A stretch of DNA of 64,000 nucleotides from RGIG5299 sp045588575 (GTDB lineage: Bacteria; Bacillota; Clostridia; Oscillospirales; RGIG5299). Positions within the stretch are counted from its first letter, which is position 1; each line of letters begins with the position of its first letter. Shown piece after piece: positions 17,134 through 25,506 of the stretch. Made by a program: the position numbers and the translations under genes. The notes under the pieces were generated by a model. It was not told the DNA's origin and made no database searches. It worked only from the letters and a program-made list of their open reading frames with translations. The stretch covers positions 1 to 64,000 of the forward strand of contig JAZNEJ010000012.1 in assembly GCA_045588575.1 (NCBI GenBank), read 5' to 3'.

Positions 17134-18568
17134 TTGTTTCACCCCTGTTATCTGCTTGATTAAGTGTAAATAAAAATTCTACGTATTGTCCTTCTTCGGA
17201 CCTTATATAAATATTCTCACCGTGACCGTTTATTATATATTTGCAGAGGAAAAGACCTAAACCAAAGCTCTTTTTGTTTTCACTGCGAGAACGGTCGCAT
17301 TTATAGAACTTATCAAAAACAAGCGGCAAATCGTCTGCCTTTATGCCAACTCCCGTATTTTTAATAAAGGTTGTTATTTTATCGTTTTTAACGCGAGATG
17401 TTATTATAATGCTTTCTCCGTTGGGAGTAAATTTAACAGCATTGTCGAGAAGATTATATATTACTCGGTATATTGCATCGTAATCAGCTTGAGCAAATAT
17501 TGTTTTATTTGGAATATCAAGTTTGAAATTAATATTCTTATCGGCAAATTTCATTTCAAACTGTGCTGAAACGTTAAGCAACAGTTCAGTGTAATCAACG
17601 GTGTTAATATTGAATTTTAAGTCGCCCGAATCAATTCTTGCAACCTCAACCAAAGTGTTAACCAAGCGGGAAAGTCTGTTAACCTCATCGGAAATTATGC
17701 CCAAATAATAATCGTATTTTTCAGGCGGAATAGTTTTATCTAAAATTCCGTTTATAAATCCCGAAATGGTTGTCATAGGAGTTTTAAGCTCATGCGAAAC
17801 GTTTGAAATAAAGCTCGATTTCATTTCATCCAATTTAATAAGAGATTCTGCCATCATATTAAACGAATCGGCAAGAGCCGCTATTTCGTCATTACTTTTT
17901 ACAACAATACGGTGGTCAAATTTCCCTTGAGAAATAGCCACTGCCGCTTCGCTCATTTCTTTAAGCGGTCTTGTTATTCTAAGGGTTATGAAATATGTAA
18001 TCATATAACTCATTACAAGAGTTAAAATCAGACCTACCGCAAAAATAGAAAGCATATCTCTAACTGTTTTTGTCATAAATTCAGCAGAGGTTGACATTAA
18101 AATTATTCCCGCCGGGGCTCCGTCTGCCAAATAATACGGTCTTGCATAGATATGTTGGACCTTACCGAAAAAGTTGCCCATTCGTCCCGTTTGATTGTAA
18201 TAGCCGTTTTCAACGGTTTCTTTAATTACCGATTTCGGTAAATTGGCATCAAAAAAATCGAGTTCGGGGCTTCCGTAATTTACAACCTCGCCCTCTAAAT
18301 TGGAAATAATTATGGTTGTATCAAAAGAATCGGCATAAAAATGAACAAGCTCGTAATATCCTCGCATTTGCTGTTCGGTAATATATCCGGTTTCATTCAT
18401 ATGCGTTGCTATATCGGAAAGCTTTTCGGTGCCGTTTTCCAACACCTTTAAAGTTTCGGAAAGCGAATAGGAATTTATGAAGGTTAAAAGAAGTGATATG
18501 AAAAATATAAACGTTGCAAAAATAACCACGGTAAAAGAACGCATAAATTTACCTAAAAGCGAATTCAC
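17123..18568 (-). CDS. Sensor histidine kinase
   Basis: This 481-residue membrane kinase has two transmembrane helices (about 11-33 and 171-194) flanking an extracellular sensor region, a HAMP linker (195-248), HisKA with phosphoacceptor His259 in SNVSHELKTPM, and a HATPase domain with N-box DNAVKFTPNG and GLGLFLCK. It is partner to the response regulator 33 bp upstream. The start is GTG, with AGGAGG seven bases before it. The signal is unknown; coupling to an HtrA protease suggests envelope stress. Confidence 0.93.
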   Translation of the reverse strand: MNSLLGKFMRSFTVVIFATFIFFISLLLTFINSYSLSETLKVLENGTEKLSDIATHMNETGYITEQQMRGYYELVHFYADSFDTTIIISNLEGEVVNYGSPELDFFDANLPKSVIKETVENGYYNQTGRMGNFFGKVQHIYARPYYLADGAPAGIILMSTSAEFMTKTVRDMLSIFAVGLILTLVMSYMITYFITLRITRPLKEMSEAAVAISQGKFDHRIVVKSNDEIAALADSFNMMAESLIKLDEMKSSFISNVSHELKTPMTTISGFINGILDKTIPPEKYDYYLGIISDEVNRLSRLVNTLVEVARIDSGDLKFNINTVDYTELLLNVSAQFEMKFADKNINFKLDIPNKTIFAQADYDAIYRVIYNLLDNAVKFTPNGESIIITSRVKNDKITTFIKNTGVGIKADDLPLVFDKFYKCDRSRSENKKSFGLGLFLCKYIINGHGENIYIRSEEGQYVEFLFTLNQADNRGETNDK

Positions 18569-18601
18569 TGTTTAACCTCCTTTTTTTATTAAATCGAGTT
18601 T

Positions 18602-19291
18602 TTATTCTATAACCTCAAATTTATAACCTACGCCCCAAACGGTTTTTAAAGACCATTTATCCGAAACTCCTTCAAGCTTTTCACGAAGGCGTTTTACGTG
18701 AACGTCGATTGTTCTTGTGTCGCCGAAATATTCAAAGCCCCAAACCTCATCTAAAAGCTTATCTCTGGTGAAAACTCGGTTGGGATTGCTTGCAAGATGG
18801 AAAAGAAGCTGAATTTCCTTTGGAGGCGCTTCTACCGTTTCGCCTTTTATTTTTATTTCATAATTAGAAAGATTGACGTAAAGGTTTTCGTATTCGATTA
18901 TATCGGTATCTGCCTGTGTTTTACTTCCGTTGCATCTACGCAAGACGGTTTTTATTCTGGTTACAACCTCTTTTGTATCAAAAGGCTTGGTTACGTAATC
19001 GTCTGCGCCGAGTTCAAGTCCCAAAACTTTATCGAAGGTCTCCCCTTTTGCCGAAATCATTATTATCGGCACTTCGGAAAACTTTCTTATATCTCGGCAA
19101 ATTTGCCACCCGTCTGTTCCGGGAAGCATTATATCAAGTAAAACCAACGAAGGATTATACTCGGTAACTGCTTTTACCGCTTCAATTCCTTCATTTACGA
19201 TTTTTGTTTCATAGCCTTCTTTCTCAATGTAAAGCCTTAATAACTCACAAATATTAACGTCATCGTCAATAATTAAAATTTTATTTGCCAT
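18602..19291 (-). CDS. OmpR-family response regulator
   Basis: This 229-residue regulator has a receiver domain with acidic pocket DDD (residues 9-11), phosphoacceptor Asp53 in LLDIMLPG, the Lys of TKPF, and a winged-helix DNA-binding domain (residues 130-229) ending in DVHVKRLREKLEG. It is the first gene of the regulator-kinase-protease operon, with AAAGGAG before the ATG and a consensus promoter 31 bp upstream. Confidence 0.95.
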   Translation of the reverse strand: MANKILIIDDDVNICELLRLYIEKEGYETKIVNEGIEAVKAVTEYNPSLVLLDIMLPGTDGWQICRDIRKFSEVPIIMISAKGETFDKVLGLELGADDYVTKPFDTKEVVTRIKTVLRRCNGSKTQADTDIIEYENLYVNLSNYEIKIKGETVEAPPKEIQLLFHLASNPNRVFTRDKLLDEVWGFEYFGDTRTIDVHVKRLREKLEGVSDKWSLKTVWGVGYKFEVIE

Positions 19292-19321
19292 TTTTTCATC
19301 TCCTTTAATTTAGACATAATT

Positions 19322-19350
19322 ATTATATCAATTATACAGTTAAAAATCAA
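19322..19350 (-). promoter_or_regulatory. Sigma-A promoter of the two-component/HtrA operon
   Basis: TTGATT (19350-19345) and TATAAT (19327-19322) on the minus strand are 17 bp apart. Confidence 0.78.
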
Positions 19351-19617
19351 TGACTATATTGTTAAAATAACTTTAATGAAATTGCGTTTTTAAGACTTTA
19401 TTCTTTTTATTCTTCGGGGTAATTAAAAACTTATTCGTTTAACTTTGTATTTCAGTTTGTTTTTGCCTTGCGAACGAAGGTATAAACTTCTTCATCCACA
19501 CCGTTTGTTCGTAACGTTATTTATTACATTGGCAAAAGCAATGAATATAAAAGATACTGCAAGAGTTTATTTTTAAAATTTCAAAAATCAAAACAGCTAT
19601 ATATTCACCGTTTCCTA
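19351..19617. other. Intergenic stretch with no gene seen
   Basis: This AT-rich sequence lies between the two divergent promoters. I see no open frame with a ribosome binding site, no tRNA and no convincing riboswitch. An imperfect pair (GCGAACGAA and TTTGTTCGTAA, around 19469-19513) is too weak to call. Confidence 0.5.
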
Positions 19618-19646
19618 TTGAAAAAAAGCAGCAGACGTGCTATAAT
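19618..19646 (+). promoter_or_regulatory. Sigma-A promoter of ychF
   Basis: TTGAAA (19618-19623) and TATAAT (19641-19646) are 17 bp apart, 54 bp upstream of the start codon. Confidence 0.88.
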
Positions 19647-19700
19647 ATAAAAGTTACATAGCTTGTTTTTAAAAGGATTTTTAAGGAGATAGAAGAAGAA

Positions 19701-20795
19701 ATGAAATTAGGTATCGTCGGTTTGCCCAACGTAGGCAAAAGCACTCTTTTCAATGCTATTACAAAAGCAGGTGCCGAGGCTGCCAACTACCCGTTTTGCA
19801 CAATCGAGCCGAACGTTGGTGTTGTTGCGGTTCCCGATTACAGATTAGACGTTTTAACAAAAATGTATAATCCCGAAAAGACCACGCCCGCTATTATTGA
19901 ATTCGTTGATATTGCAGGTCTTGTTAAAGGCGCCTCTCAAGGCGAAGGTCTCGGAAATAAATTCCTTTCTCACATAAGAGAGGTTAATGCAATAGTTCAC
20001 GTTGTAAGATGCTTTGAAGACAGCAATATAGTTCACGTTGACGGAAAAATAAGTCCGAAAAACGATATTGAAATAATAAATATGGAGCTCATTCTTTCCG
20101 ACCTTGAAATAGTCGACAGAAGAATTGACAGGCTGAAGAAAAATTTAAAGGGTGATAAGAGTTTTGCCGCCGAGCTCGAATTCTTTGAAGAGGTAAGAAA
20201 CGTATTATCCGACGGTTTGCCCGCAAGAAGCGTTAAAACCGATGCAAATACCGCTGTTTTTATGGCTAATTCAAATCTTCTTTCGGCAAAGCCCGTTATT
20301 TATGCCGCAAACCTTTCGGAAGATGATATTTCGGGCGGTTATGAAGATAATCCTTATTACAAAGCCGTTTGTGAAATTGCAGAAGCGGAAAATTCTGCCG
20401 TTATTCCCGTTAGTGCAAAAATCGAAGAAGAAATTGCCAACTTAGACGATGAAGATAAAGCTATGTTCCTTGAAGAGCTTAACATGAAGGAAAGCGGCTT
20501 GGAAAGGCTTATTAAGAGCGGTTATTCCCTTTTGGGCCTTATGAGCTTCCTTACAGCCGGTCCTCAAGAGGTTCGTGCTTGGACAATAAAAAAAGACACA
20601 AAAGCTCCCAAGGCCGCGGGAACGATACATTCCGACTTTGAAAGAGGTTTTATTCGTGCCGAGGTTGTTTCTTACAACGACCTTATTGAATGCGGTTCAA
20701 TTGTCAATGCAAAGGAAAAAGGTCTTGTAAGAAGCGAAGGCAAAGAATACGTTATGCAAGACGGCGACGTCGTTGTTTTCAGATTTAACGTTTAA
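19701..20795 (+). CDS. ychF: Redox-regulated ATPase YchF (Obg-like P-loop protein)
   Basis: This 364-residue cytoplasmic TRAFAC-class protein of the OLA1/YchF family binds ATP rather than GTP. Walker A is GLPNVGKST (7-15), followed by the switch region and DIAGLVKGASQGEGLGNKFL. NLSE replaces the NKxD motif, as is characteristic of YchF. A helical domain and the C-terminal TGS-like domain (FLTAGPQEVRAWTI, IHSDFERGFIRAEV) follow. The length is normal. It is implicated in ribosome and stress physiology in other bacteria. AAGGAG precedes the ATG. No terminator separates it from the small gene that follows. Confidence 0.96.
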   Translation: MKLGIVGLPNVGKSTLFNAITKAGAEAANYPFCTIEPNVGVVAVPDYRLDVLTKMYNPEKTTPAIIEFVDIAGLVKGASQGEGLGNKFLSHIREVNAIVHVVRCFEDSNIVHVDGKISPKNDIEIINMELILSDLEIVDRRIDRLKKNLKGDKSFAAELEFFEEVRNVLSDGLPARSVKTDANTAVFMANSNLLSAKPVIYAANLSEDDISGGYEDNPYYKAVCEIAEAENSAVIPVSAKIEEEIANLDDEDKAMFLEELNMKESGLERLIKSGYSLLGLMSFLTAGPQEVRAWTIKKDTKAPKAAGTIHSDFERGFIRAEVVSYNDLIECGSIVNAKEKGLVRSEGKEYVMQDGDVVVFRFNV

Positions 20796-20861
20796 ATTTT
20801 TGTATATTCTCTCCTTTAAAGGTTAAACTATCATCAAACCAAATTTTAAAGGAGTGATATT

Positions 20862-21026
20862 ATGGCAACAAAGTCATCTTCTACTGCTAAAAAGTCTTCT
20901 CAAAGAAGCTCTAAAACAGAATCGGCAGGAAAAAATTCCAGAGCCAACAGTTCCAAGAGAAAGTCTTCAACTGAAACCGGTAAAAGCTCGCAGAAGAAAA
21001 GCAGCTCTACAAAAAACTGTAAATAA
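20862..21026 (+). CDS. 54-residue Ser/Lys-rich small protein
   Basis: This short open frame encodes a highly basic, low-complexity protein: almost half Ser and Thr, about a quarter Lys and Arg, no hydrophobic core. A clear GGAG eight bases before the ATG and a strong terminator six bases after the stop support that it is real. It starts 66 bp behind ychF and may be co-transcribed. The composition resembles histone-H1-like tails or nucleic-acid-binding linkers, but this is composition only; no family is recognised. Confidence 0.68.
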   Translation: MATKSSSTAKKSSQRSSKTESAGKNSRANSSKRKSSTETGKSSQKKSSSTKNCK

Positions 21027-21031
21027 CATTG

Positions 21032-21060
21032 AAAAACGCAGGAAATTTCCTGCGTTTTTT
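21032..21060. terminator. Convergent terminator between the small gene and the S1 protein gene
   Basis: AAACGCAGGAAA pairs perfectly with TTTCCTGCGTTT, with A-run and T-run flanks. Confidence 0.92.
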
Positions 21061-21064
21061 CATT

Positions 21065-21994
21065 TTATTCAAATATAGTTTCAATTCTTTTTTCGCAAGA
21101 GATAGGCGAATAAGTCCACTTAGAAAGATGACCTTCGGTTATATAATATTTACAACTACGGTCTACGTATTCGTTTTTAAAAGCGTCTATTATAGAAAGC
21201 TTTATTTTCATTTTTTCGGGAATTATATTTTTAATATAAACCGCCGCCGATTGCCCGATTGTAAGTCCTTCACGGTATTCGGCAAGTCCTGCCAAATTAG
21301 GCTCGAGCTCAACGAAAACTCCGTAATCTTCAACCGAACGAATTATTCCCGCAACAGTTTGTCCCGTTGAATATTGGCTTGAATTTTCTTCCCACGTTCC
21401 CAAAAGTTCTTTGTGTGATAAACAAACTCTTCCGTTTGCTCTGTCTATATCTGAAATTACTGCATATATATGCTGTCCTATTGTAAATCTGTCGCTTGGA
21501 TGCGAAATTCTGGAAATTGAAATATTATCTATTGATATGAGCGCTATAATTCCGCAGCCTATATCGGCAAATGCACCAAACGGTTCAAGATGTGTTATTT
21601 TAGCTTCAACTATATCTCCCTTTTTAGCATTTTCTAAAATATGCTTTCGGCATTCTTCCTGCGCCGCTTTTCTTGAAAGATAAAGGCAGTTTTCATCAGC
21701 CCTTTTTACAATATCGGTTACCTTGAAGCAAACCGGTTTATTTACACGTGTTATTATCGCAATATCTCTTACGCTTCCGTCCGCTATTCCTATTGCCGCT
21801 TCTTCACGGGGTATTATACCTTTTATTCCGCCAAAATCCACAATAAGATTATGCTCGTTATCGCAAACTACTGCTCTACCTTCCAATATTCTTCCGGTTA
21901 ATCTTGCTCTTTCAAGCTGTTTGGGGTCTGACGCTATTTCTTTGATTTCGTCAATCTTAAGCAAATTGCCTTCAGGTTTATACATGGTTTCCAT
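21065..21994 (-). CDS. S1 RNA-binding domain protein (ribosomal protein S1-like)
   Basis: This 309-residue protein has three S1/OB-fold repeats: about 33-110 (GRAVVCDNEHNLIVDFGGIKG, divergent), 124-195 (GDIVEAKITHLEPFGAFADIG, most typical) and 207-272 (GQTVAGIIRSVEDYGVFVEL). It is shorter than the six-domain proteobacterial S1 and similar to the three- to four-domain S1-like proteins of Firmicutes, which bind mRNA during translation or turnover. AGGAGG lies before the ATG at 21994. The gene stands alone between two terminators. Confidence 0.85.
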   Translation of the reverse strand: METMYKPEGNLLKIDEIKEIASDPKQLERARLTGRILEGRAVVCDNEHNLIVDFGGIKGIIPREEAAIGIADGSVRDIAIITRVNKPVCFKVTDIVKRADENCLYLSRKAAQEECRKHILENAKKGDIVEAKITHLEPFGAFADIGCGIIALISIDNISISRISHPSDRFTIGQHIYAVISDIDRANGRVCLSHKELLGTWEENSSQYSTGQTVAGIIRSVEDYGVFVELEPNLAGLAEYREGLTIGQSAAVYIKNIIPEKMKIKLSIIDAFKNEYVDRSCKYYITEGHLSKWTYSPISCEKRIETIFE

Positions 21995-22170
21995 TTATCT
22001 TCCTCCTAATTGTTCGTCATGGAAATTTATATGCGACTTTTATAGGAAAATTGACTGCTTTTTTCTTTTTCTTCCCTTTTTACATATTCATTTCCTTGAT
22101 TTTTTCTTCGTAATAAATTTTACAACAATAAGGCTGAAGAATTTTGTAGTTTTATGCCGTAAAAAACAAA

Positions 22171-22202
22171 AAATCTCTTTTGCATAGTGCAAAAGAGATT
22201 TT
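22171..22202 (-). terminator. Terminator of the tRNA transcription unit
   Basis: AAATCTCTTTTGCA and TGCAAAAGAGATTT form a 14-bp perfect stem with a three-base loop. The minus strand continues with two runs of six T. Confidence 0.92.
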
Positions 22203-22204
22203 AT

Positions 22205-22281
22205 TGGTGAAGATGAATGGATTTGAACCATCGACCCCTTGCATGTCAAGCAAGTGCTCTAACCAGCTGAGCTACACCTTC
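22205..22281 (-). tRNA. tRNA-Val (anticodon GAC)
   Basis: The minus strand folds into a standard cloverleaf: acceptor GAAGGTG pairs with CATCTTC, D-arm AGCTCAGCTGGTTAGAGC, anticodon stem CTTGC/GCAAG with loop TTGACAT (anticodon GAC), and T-arm with GGTTCAAATCC. CCA is encoded. Seven bases separate it from tRNA-Ser on the same transcript. Confidence 0.93.
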
Positions 22282-22288
22282 AAAAAAA

Positions 22289-22380
22289 TGGCGGAAAGAG
22301 AGGGATTCGAACCCTCGATGCGCTATTAACGCATACACGATTTCCAATCGTGCGCCTTAGACCAGCTCAGCCATCTTTCC
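22289..22380 (-). tRNA. tRNA-Ser (anticodon GGA)
   Basis: This class II tRNA has a long variable arm. Acceptor GGAAAGA pairs with TCTTTCC; anticodon stem CACGA/TCGTG encloses TTGGAAA (anticodon GGA); the variable arm is TGCG...CGCA; the T-arm has GGTTCGAATCC. CCA is encoded after discriminator G. Confidence 0.95.
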
Positions 22381-22408
22381 ACGTAAACTTGCTATTTTCA
22401 ACTTGATT

Positions 22409-22437
22409 ATTATACAACAACTAATTAAAAAAAGCAA
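22409..22437 (-). promoter_or_regulatory. Sigma-A promoter of the tRNA-Ser/tRNA-Val unit
   Basis: TTGCTT (22437-22432) and TATAAT (22414-22409) on the minus strand are 17 bp apart, about 30 bp before the mature tRNA-Ser. Confidence 0.8.
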
Positions 22438-22467
22438 GTGTTTTTTTAAAAGTTTTAAATAAAATTA

Positions 22468-23103
22468 TTACTGTCTTTTCTTGTTAATTAATGAAATTAT
22501 TAAAATTGCAGCAGATGACAAAATACCTATTGCTGAAAGAAGAAAAAACAGAATTTCAGAATATGCTATTCCGAGTATTATCAAACAAAGTGAAGCCAAA
22601 CAAACCGCCAAGGCTGAAATTGCCGATTTCTTAATAAAAAAGCCAAATATCACGCTAAACACCGTGCATAAAATTAAAATAAAAGCTATTATAAGATAAC
22701 ACGAGGTAAGAAATGTTGGCACTTGTCCCATTTGATAAATATTACTGTTAGAAAAAAGAATAAAGCATAGCATCAACGACGTTGGTATAGCCGCCGTTAA
22801 AGCAATAAGAGTTTTTCTTTTCCAGTCAATTTGTTCACTGTTTTTTAAAACATTTACCAAATTTTCTTCTGCTTTTTTCTCTAAATTTTCGGTTATTCTT
22901 TCACCGGAAAGCAATTCGTTTACCGTTATTCCAAGCAGCTTACAAAGAGGTAACATTAAAGACACCTCAGGTAGCCCCCTGCCCGTTTCCCATTTAGAAA
23001 CGGTTTTACTGCTGATTAAAAGAATATCAGCCACTTCTCTTTGATTAAGTCCCGCCTTTTGCCTGCATTCTGCTATAAATTTTCCTATTTTAATTTGGTC
23101 CAT
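22468..23103 (-). CDS. XRE-family transcriptional regulator with C-terminal membrane domain
   Basis: This 211-residue protein has an N-terminal Cro/C1-type helix-turn-helix (residues 5-66: LNQREVADILLISSKTVSKWETGRGLPEVSLMLPL in pieces) fused to about four hydrophobic helices (96-118, 131-155, 160-178, 182-206). Such membrane-tethered XRE regulators are common in Clostridia, and their signals are mostly unknown. It has its own weak promoter and is followed by the tRNA promoter. No target gene is evident nearby. Confidence 0.85.
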   Translation of the reverse strand: MDQIKIGKFIAECRQKAGLNQREVADILLISSKTVSKWETGRGLPEVSLMLPLCKLLGITVNELLSGERITENLEKKAEENLVNVLKNSEQIDWKRKTLIALTAAIPTSLMLCFILFSNSNIYQMGQVPTFLTSCYLIIAFILILCTVFSVIFGFFIKKSAISALAVCLASLCLIILGIAYSEILFFLLSAIGILSSAAILIISLINKKRQ

Positions 23104-23129
23104 TCTTTTACCGCCTTTCTTATAGGCAT

Positions 23130-23158
23130 ATTATAAAAATTTTTTTCAAAAAAGTAAA
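23130..23158 (-). promoter_or_regulatory. Promoter of the XRE regulator
   Basis: TTTACT (23158-23153) and TATAAT (23135-23130) on the minus strand, 17 bp apart. Confidence 0.6.
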
Positions 23159-23178
23159 CCCACGCTCCGTAGAATTAT

Positions 23179-23207
23179 AAAAAGGCTTCCTTTCGGGAAG
23201 CCTTTTT
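23179..23207. terminator. Terminator after the YesL-like gene
   Basis: AAAAAGGCTTCC pairs with GGAAGCCTTTTT around a short loop, with T-rich ends on both strands. It closes the proC-to-yesL unit. Confidence 0.88.
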
Positions 23208-23221
23208 ATGCGAAATAACGA

Positions 23222-23965
23222 TTATTTTACGTCGTCTTCAAAAATACGTTCTTCTTCATTGTTTTGTTCTTGTTCATAGGGGTCAATCATAATTCTTTTT
23301 ACAACCGGATAAACAATAAAGTTTACCGTTGTTCCCATTAGTGCGGGCAAGAATAAAACAACAAGAATTATTGAGAACGGGAAAAGACCCCAAATAATCA
23401 AAACCACATAAACCAAAGTGAAGAACATTGCAATTAAATTTTCTTTTATGCCGAGTACTATAAACAAAAACGAGTTTTTCAAAAGTGCCGAAAATTTAAT
23501 ATCGAAGGTTACCATTAATAAATAAGTGTAAAATTGCATCATACAATACAATATGGCAATTGCGCCCAAAAATATTGTAAATGCTATGCGAAGTCCTTCA
23601 ACGGGAATTACTTCGGCATCTAAATAAAACGAAAAGGCAACGAGTAATACAACTGTAACAACTGCATTTATAAGCATCATTACAGTTCCCTGTTTCCAGT
23701 TGTTTTTAAAACCTTTAAAAAAATCGTGCGCAACGAAAATAGGTTTACCCGCAATTATATTCTTTAAACAATAGGTAAAGCCTGCCGATGCCGCACCTAT
23801 TGTAACAACAGGCAAACACATCAATAAATATAATGCATTCAAAACAAGAAGTTGCCAAAACTTGCCGAAAAAAAGTTCAAAAAATCTAAATAGAACGGTT
23901 TTTTGACGTCCCTCTTTACTTACACCTTTTCCTGGTGTATTGTAATTATGATTAAATAATCCCAT
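23222..23965 (-). CDS. YesL-like (DUF624) membrane protein
   Basis: This 247-residue polytopic membrane protein has about five helices and features typical of DUF624/YesL: a start with GKGVSKEG, the segment LLMCLPVVTIGAASAGFTYCLKNII in parts, and FFKGFKNNWKQG. Family members often lie beside carbohydrate transporter genes, but no function is established. Here it follows the Xer-like gene by 10 bp and ends the operon. The C-terminal tail is acidic (NNEEERIFEDDVK). Confidence 0.8.
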   Translation of the reverse strand: MGLFNHNYNTPGKGVSKEGRQKTVLFRFFELFFGKFWQLLVLNALYLLMCLPVVTIGAASAGFTYCLKNIIAGKPIFVAHDFFKGFKNNWKQGTVMMLINAVVTVVLLVAFSFYLDAEVIPVEGLRIAFTIFLGAIAILYCMMQFYTYLLMVTFDIKFSALLKNSFLFIVLGIKENLIAMFFTLVYVVLIIWGLFPFSIILVVLFLPALMGTTVNFIVYPVVKRIMIDPYEQEQNNEEERIFEDDVK

Positions 23966-23975
23966 TTTTTCTTTC

Positions 23976-24890
23976 CTATCTTACTTTTAACGATTTTGAC
24001 TTTGGGTGATATTTCTTATAAGCATCAAGTTGTTTATTTATTTTAAGCATATAGCTGTAGCTTTGCGTAGTGGTAAGTGCCGAGTGACCTAAAAGCATTT
24101 GTATTGTTTTTAAATCGGCTCCGTTTTCAATAAGGTGGGTTGTAAATGAATGTCTTATTGTTTGAAGAGTTATTTCTTTGGTAAGCCCCGCCATCTTGCC
24201 GTATTTTTTTAAAACCTTCCAAAAGCCCTGACGCGTTATTCTTTTGCCGTCTATATTTACAAACAAAGCAACTTCGTCGTCTCTTACGAGAAGCTTTCTC
24301 GTGTTTTTCATATAATCTTCCAAAAGTCTTGAAGCCATTTCATGAATGGGTATAAGTCTATCCGGTTTATCACTTCTTACCGTTATATAATTGAGTTCAG
24401 TATTAATATCTTGAACGTCGAGTGAAATAAGCTCACTTGCTTTTATTCCCGTGGCGTAAAGCAATTCAAGCATTGCTTTATCACGTCTGCCTTTATAGTC
24501 TGACATATCGGGTTGAATGAGCAAAAGCTCAATTTCTTCTCTCGTTAAAACGTCGGGAGTTTTTCTGAAATATTTATCAGTTTTAACGTTTCGGGCAACG
24601 TTAACAGGATAATTTTTTTCGTTATAAAGATATCCGTAAAACTTTTTTATGGAAGAAAGACATCTTGAAACGGTTGCCTGCGATTTTCCGGATTGCTTTT
24701 CTAAATCCAAAAACGCATTCAAATCCCCTTTTGTAGATTTTCTGAAATTTTTATTTTTTTGAATAAGAAAGATGAAATACCTATCGATATCAGCCTTATA
24801 AGACTTCACGGTATTTTCTTTTGCTTTTTCAATTGTAATCAAATACTCAATAAAATCTTCAAGCTCTCTCACGGCAATTTCTCCTTTCAT
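23976..24890 (-). CDS. XerD-like tyrosine recombinase with substituted catalytic residues
   Basis: This 304-residue protein has a SAM-like core-binding domain (residues 1-100) and a catalytic domain aligning end to end with Firmicutes XerD. The fold-defining segments are intact (LLYATGIKASELISL, RITRQGFWKVLKKYG, IRHSFTTHLIENGADLKTIQ, LLGHSALTTTQSYSY). The usual first catalytic Arg (GLRVSEL) is Lys, the beta-hairpin Lys region (GKGDKER) reads RSDKPDR, and the His of HTLRH is Gln. The second Arg, the late His and the nucleophile Tyr remain. It may be a weak recombinase or a DNA-binding protein. It overlaps the SpoIIM-like gene by four bases (ATGA), matching the known spoIIM-xerD neighbourhood. 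Confidence 0.82.
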   Translation of the reverse strand: MKGEIAVRELEDFIEYLITIEKAKENTVKSYKADIDRYFIFLIQKNKNFRKSTKGDLNAFLDLEKQSGKSQATVSRCLSSIKKFYGYLYNEKNYPVNVARNVKTDKYFRKTPDVLTREEIELLLIQPDMSDYKGRRDKAMLELLYATGIKASELISLDVQDINTELNYITVRSDKPDRLIPIHEMASRLLEDYMKNTRKLLVRDDEVALFVNIDGKRITRQGFWKVLKKYGKMAGLTKEITLQTIRHSFTTHLIENGADLKTIQMLLGHSALTTTQSYSYMLKINKQLDAYKKYHPKSKSLKVR

Positions 24891-25453
24891 ATACTAAAAT
24901 TTTTAAGCAAAAAAACAACCGAAACGGTATCGTAAATTATTGGCAAGACAGACAAAAACATTGCAATTACTGCGGTTTTTAAAAGTTCTTTACTTCTTGC
25001 TCTGCCCTTTACTATATAAACAGCATTTTCTATTGCTCTGTTACAATAAAAATAATAAATCGCCATAAACAAAAGCGTTTGAGGCAATAGGCAAACTGCC
25101 ACGGCCAAAATGCCATTTGAGCCTAAGTAAAGGTAAATTATTCCGAAATCAAGAGCATAGGAAAAACCTTTTAAGGTTAAAAAGGCGCAAATAAGATATT
25201 TCCCAAGCGTAGAGGTGCCCATTAAAAATATTATTATAATTTCCAAAAAAACAGCGCTCATAATTTTAAAAAATACCGACGCAAAATCAAGCGTTTTTTC
25301 TTTAGAAAAATAACTTTCCAGTATTTCGAAAGAATCGTTTAAAACTGTTTCGGAATTAAGGAGCATTAGGACACTTCCCAAAATTACTCCTATGTAAAAA
25401 AGTATTATGGGAACAAATTTCGTGATATTTATTCGGTTTTTAATTTTCATCAT
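24887..25453 (-). CDS. SpoIIM-like membrane protein
   Basis: This 188-residue membrane protein has about five helices. It resembles SpoIIM, the sporulation protein that works with SpoIID and SpoIIP during engulfment. The topology fits, LTLKGFSYALDFG and LLPQTLLFMAIYYF occupy the positions of the conserved FKG and LPQN motifs, and the gene overlaps a xerD-like gene as spoIIM does in other Clostridia. Sequence divergence is high, so the call leans on context. A 12-bp inverted repeat covers its ribosome binding site. Confidence 0.58.
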   Translation of the reverse strand: MMKIKNRINITKFVPIILFYIGVILGSVLMLLNSETVLNDSFEILESYFSKEKTLDFASVFFKIMSAVFLEIIIIFLMGTSTLGKYLICAFLTLKGFSYALDFGIIYLYLGSNGILAVAVCLLPQTLLFMAIYYFYCNRAIENAVYIVKGRARSKELLKTAVIAMFLSVLPIIYDTVSVVFLLKNFSI

Positions 25454-25458
25454 TTTAT

Positions 25459-25497
25459 TTCACCTTTTTTGTTTTAATTCTATTCAAAAAAGGTGAA
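25459..25497 (-). promoter_or_regulatory. Hairpin sequestering the ribosome binding site of the SpoIIM-like gene
   Basis: On the minus strand, TTCACCTTTTTT and AAAAAAGGTGAA form a perfect 12-bp inverted repeat. The 3' arm contains the AAAGGTGA ribosome binding site five bases before the ATG. It may be a leaky terminator after proC or a translational lock. Confidence 0.5.
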
Positions 25498-25506
25498 GCT
25501 TATTAC

